DNA of 29,853 bases from the IMG/VR virus record IMGVR_UViG_3300048033_000253, positions 1-29,853 of that record; one strand, given 5' to 3'. The notes beneath the pieces were generated by a model. That model was not told where the DNA came from, did not search any database, and saw only the letters and a program-made list of their open reading frames with translations. The stretch is from a virus. Position 1 is the first letter of the stretch. Every line of letters starts with the position of its first letter. The position numbers and the translations under genes were made by a program. Shown piece after piece: positions 27,213 through 29,853 of the stretch.

Positions 27213-27779
27213 ATGGTAAACATCAATCATTCTAATCTTACAGACCCATACCTCCATGAGCCCAAGGGTGTAGCTTCTGCTACTTCTGGTAAGGTCTATG
27301 TTTCAGATGGTTCAGGTAGTGGGGATTGGACACAACCAAACTATCAGATCAATGGGTATGTAGACTTTGATGCTACTACTCCTGCTTACCAACACTCAGT
27401 AACTACTTCTTTCACAGCACTTAATCCTACTTTCCTTGTCACACTTGCAGATGGCTTCACAGGTACAGCCACACCTAATGCTCGTCTCGTGTACACAGGA
27501 ACAGACACCATTATCTCTGATTGTTCTTTTGCCTGTAACTTCCGAAACAATTCAGGAAGCAATAAAACTCTTGAGCTTGTCTTCTACAAGAACGGAGCAC
27601 TTATGAATGGTGGTCATGTTATCGTAACCGCTGTGTCAGGTGAGTGGCGTTCTGTTGTTCTTAATGATCTCGTAAGTCTTTCTACAAATGACTACGTTGA
27701 AATCTTTATTAAAGGTGACGCAGCCTTTACTCTTGATGTAGCTACTGCTTCCCTCATTATGAAAGGGGTTCCAGCGTAA
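27213..27779 (+). CDS. Virion protein, possible head fibre/decoration or tail-associated
   Basis: 188 residues with an AGGAG ribosome site. The N-terminus (NHSNLTDPYLHEPKGVASATSGKVYVSDGSGSGDW) contains the 'DP..HEPKGVA.A..G.VYV.DG.GSG.W' pattern shared by many phage structural proteins, thought to attach to the virion. The rest (GYVDFDATTPAYQHSVTTSF... to the end) is all-beta and reads like a C1q/TNF-type jelly roll, used in decoration and head-fibre proteins. It is the first gene after the tail promoter. Exact place on the virion cannot be told from sequence. Confidence 0.75.
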   Translation: MVNINHSNLTDPYLHEPKGVASATSGKVYVSDGSGSGDWTQPNYQINGYVDFDATTPAYQHSVTTSFTALNPTFLVTLADGFTGTATPNARLVYTGTDTIISDCSFACNFRNNSGSNKTLELVFYKNGALMNGGHVIVTAVSGEWRSVVLNDLVSLSTNDYVEIFIKGDAAFTLDVATASLIMKGVPA

Positions 27780-28501
27780 TGAAGAAAACACTCATTGAGA
27801 TAGTCCAGTCGATCCTAAACGATATGGACTCAGAGGGTGTCAACTCCATCGAAGACACCGTTGAGGCACTTCAAGTAGCCTCCGTTGTGGAGGACACCTT
27901 CTTTAACATCGTCACAACCCGTGACATCCCTGAGCACCACCAGTTGATTAAGCTTACTTCTTTGTCATCTGGTAGTCGCCCCACACACTTTAAGTACCCT
28001 ACGAATGTTCGTCGTATTGACACCCTTCGTTATAAAGTAGGTACAACATATACAGAAGTTCTCTTTGTTGAACCCCTTGAGTTCCTCGCACGTACAGGTT
28101 CTTCTTCTGCTAACACAGTAGAGGTTACCGATGTAAACGCAGGGACATCCATGTACATTCGTACCAACGGACAACCCTCGTTCTACACAAGCTTTGATGA
28201 CGAGCACATCGTGATGGATTCCTATGACTCTTCTCTTGAGTCAATTCTGTCAGAAAGTAAGACACAAGCTTGGGGTGTCATTTACCCTACGTTCACCAAA
28301 GCTGATACATTCGTTCCTGACCTAGATGAAGTAATGTTTCCCTTCTTGATTGCTGAAGCTAAGTCTACTTGCTTCTCTTTGTTTAAAGGAGGAGTAGACC
28401 CGAAAGTAGATCAGGCTGCTCGTAGACATAAGTCTTACGTACAGAATGATCAGTTCAGAACTAAACGTGAGAACAGTAGACCTAAGTATGGGAGACACTA
28501 A
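27779..28501 (+). CDS. Tail tubular protein A / head-tail adaptor-like
   Basis: 240 residues. The opening (KKTLIEIVQSILNDMDSEGVNSIEDTVEALQVASVVEDTFFNIV), the FKYPTNVRRIDTLRYKV segment and the end (PDLDEVMFPFLIAEAKSTCFSLFKGGVDPKVDQAARRHKSYVQND) follow the plan of podovirus gatekeeper/tail tubular A proteins (T7 gp11-like), which ring the portal and receive the nozzle. The order before a gp12-like protein supports this. TAATG overlaps join it to both neighbours. Identification is by layout and order, so moderate. Confidence 0.82.
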   Translation: MKKTLIEIVQSILNDMDSEGVNSIEDTVEALQVASVVEDTFFNIVTTRDIPEHHQLIKLTSLSSGSRPTHFKYPTNVRRIDTLRYKVGTTYTEVLFVEPLEFLARTGSSSANTVEVTDVNAGTSMYIRTNGQPSFYTSFDDEHIVMDSYDSSLESILSESKTQAWGVIYPTFTKADTFVPDLDEVMFPFLIAEAKSTCFSLFKGGVDPKVDQAARRHKSYVQNDQFRTKRENSRPKYGRH

Positions 28502-28836
28502 TGACTGACTTTATCCATGACACCGAAAACCAGAGGTGTGAATGCAAGTCAGACAAGATTGTCGGTTCGTTCTACATAGAGAAAGAACTTGGGGGTTACC
28601 GATTTTTTGTCATCAGGGTTGAGGTTGGCTCAGTACCTAAGGCACTAAGTGGCAAGTACTCCTCCATGCAAAAGGCTCAAGAAGCTGTAAAGAAGTATTT
28701 CCTCAACAAAAAACCTAGCGCTTCAGTTCGCAGGAAAGAGTTCGGGGACGCATACGAAAAACGTAAGAAAGCAAAAGATGGCGCAGAGACTAAACCAAAA
28801 GGTAGTAAACACGTTCATCAAGGGTCTGATCACTGA
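28501..28836 (+). CDS. Small basic hypothetical protein
   Basis: 111 residues: an N-terminal part with two close cysteines (ENQRCECKSDKIVGSFYIEKEL), a beta-rich middle (YRFFVIRVEVGSVPKAL), then a very basic, probably flexible tail (SVRRKEFGDAYEKRKKAKDG, ending HVHQGSDH). I do not recognise it. It starts with a TAATG overlap after tail tubular A and its last 59 nt overlap the start of the next tail gene, an unusually long overlap that leaves its C-terminal tail constrained by another frame. Confidence 0.7.
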   Translation: MTDFIHDTENQRCECKSDKIVGSFYIEKELGGYRFFVIRVEVGSVPKALSGKYSSMQKAQEAVKKYFLNKKPSASVRRKEFGDAYEKRKKAKDGAETKPKGSKHVHQGSDH

Positions 28837-29853
28837 GGCTGGTGAACTTACATTCCCTGAGGATGCTTCCATTGACGAACTGAACTGCCTCCTTGGGAGA
28901 GATGGTTCTCGTCGCCGTAGACTTGCTGCTAAGGTGGAGGAGAGTAATGTCTTGTCCACCTTTACTGTTAGTGCTACAGGTGTCTTTACTACAGGTCGTT
29001 GGGAGAATGCAGCTGGTCAAGCAGGCCTTGACTTCCTTGTTGTTCAAACAGGAACTAAACTCTACTTCTACAACACAGCCACAGAACCTTACTCAGGTAA
29101 TGAGAAATCTTTTTCTATTGACCTGACAACCTTTGAACATGCAGGTGGTGTTAGCTCAGGCTCAACTAAAGTACAGATGACATCCATCCTTGGGGCTCTT
29201 GTCATAGCTTCTGAGGCTATCGACTCGTTCTACGTAGAGTACGACACAGTAACTGATACCATCTCTACCTCAGCGATTAGTCCCCGTGTACGTGACTTTG
29301 AGTGGCAGGGTGACACTGAGACATACTCAGAAGGTGTAGCCTCCCCTACAGCAGAACGTGAGTATGACACAGCTAACGCAGGGTGGACAGGAGATCAAGG
29401 TTCTGCGGCGCTTACTGCATATGAGACAGCTAACACTGAGTACCCACCCCTTACTCATCCTTGGTACTCAGGTAAGAATGCCGATGGTAACTTCGATGCA
29501 ACTGAGTGGAGTAAAGTATTTACTGGTACAACCCTCACAGGTAACGGCCACTTCATTCTTGACTTCTTCAACAAAGTACGTTCAGGTCTCCCAACTGAAA
29601 CAGAAAGCACACGCTTTAAGAGTGTAGCCGCTTTTTCTGGTCGTGTCTTCTTTGCTGGGTTGACATCTGCGAAGAATGGTGGTAAGATACTTTTCTCTAA
29701 ACAGCTTGACAACGTGACAGAAGTAAGTCGTTGTTACCAGCAGAATGATCCCACATCAGAAAACTCAAGTGATCTCTTGGATACTGATGGTGGTGTGATT
29801 ATTATCCCTGATGCCAACAACATCCAGAAGCTTCATGTCTTTGGGTCAACTCT
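28778..29853 (+). CDS. Tail tubular protein B-like (nozzle) protein, 3' end beyond window
   Basis: The frame from the ATG at 28778 stays open to the window edge (358 codons). It begins MAQRLNQKVVNTFIKGLITE, then AGELTFPEDASIDELNCLLGRDGSRRRR, the standard start of gp12-like nozzle proteins ('...kGl.TEa..l.fPe.a..de.N......g.r.rR'). Beta-propeller-like segments follow (FLVVQTGTKLYFYNTATEPYS; RFKSVAAFSGRVFFAGL). In T7-like phages this protein forms the tail nozzle. Other ORFs at 28790-29712 are shadows of it. The ribosome site is weak and lies inside the preceding gene. T7 gp12 has 794 residues, so roughly half is present. Confidence 0.88.
   Translation, partial: MAQRLNQKVVNTFIKGLITEAGELTFPEDASIDELNCLLGRDGSRRRRLAAKVEESNVLSTFTVSATGVFTTGRWENAAGQAGLDFLVVQTGTKLYFYNTATEPYSGNEKSFSIDLTTFEHAGGVSSGSTKVQMTSILGALVIASEAIDSFYVEYDTVTDTISTSAISPRVRDFEWQGDTETYSEGVASPTAEREYDTANAGWTGDQGSAALTAYETANTEYPPLTHPWYSGKNADGNFDATEWSKVFTGTTLTGNGHFILDFFNKVRSGLPTETESTRFKSVAAFSGRVFFAGLTSAKNGGKILFSKQLDNVTEVSRCYQQNDPTSENSSDLLDTDGGVIIIPDANNIQKLHVFGST

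Noticed and set aside
29358-29627. Open frames in the last kilobase (28893-29126, 29358-29627 and reverse frames)
   Set aside because: They are shadows of the tail tubular B-like frame, which stays open to the window edge.

Overview
This window is most of the genome of a lytic, short-tailed (podovirus-like) phage. It carries a T7-type replication module (primase-helicase, family A DNA polymerase, 5'-3' exonuclease, endonuclease I, a probable ssDNA-binding protein) and a podovirus head and tail module (small and large terminase, portal, scaffold, capsid, two tail tubular-type proteins). It also carries a nucleotide-supply set: adenosylcobalamin-dependent ribonucleotide reductase, glutaredoxin, ThyX and a MazG-like protein, plus PhoH. 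This combination, with no single-subunit RNA polymerase in view, matches the Roseophage SIO1 / 'cobavirus' type of marine phage of Rhodobacteraceae (Zobellviridae). The host and family are inferred from gene content. There is no rRNA, tRNA, integrase, CRISPR array or insertion sequence that I can see.

Layout. Positions 1-455 (+) are the distal end of the late arm: a truncated single-TM protein and a DUF6321-like protein, closed by a terminator at 474-503. Positions 527-14770 (-) are one tightly packed early/replication arm of about 28 genes, most linked by 4-nt ATGA overlaps. It is read from right to left: small regulators and a glycosylase-like protein, primase-helicase, a membrane protein, DNA polymerase in two pieces, ssDNA-binding protein, ThyX, a run of small acidic unknowns, exonuclease, endonuclease I, MazG, ribonucleotide reductase, glutaredoxin, a PD-(D/E)XK-like nuclease, PhoH and DUF3310. 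Positions 14771-15918 are a non-coding control region with divergent sigma70-type promoters, several repeat families, a perfect palindrome and a hairpin terminator. Positions 15919-29853 (+) are the late arm: small terminase, a tail fibre/tailspike cassette, two small proteins, large terminase, portal, small proteins, scaffold, capsid, terminator, promoter, a virion protein, tail tubular A, an unknown, and tail tubular B cut by the window end.

How it works together. Host RNA polymerase probably transcribes both arms from the divergent promoters in the control region. The early arm makes deoxynucleotides and copies the DNA; the late arm builds and packages virions. A terminator and a new promoter isolate the capsid transcript from the tail genes. 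A consensus promoter at 13333-13360 points against the early arm. Three genes are readable in the sequence but easily missed because they are short or unfinished: 7840-7989 (-), 24930-25067 (+) and 28778-29853 (+).

Most notable points: the polymerase reading frame is broken into two ORFs overlapping by 44 nt at an A-rich run; four sigma70-like promoters each have a small hairpin starting almost exactly at the predicted +1; the control region repeats are in phase with the DNA helix; and a compositionally different tail fibre cassette lies between the two terminase genes. I do not see a clear defence island or other wholly new system.
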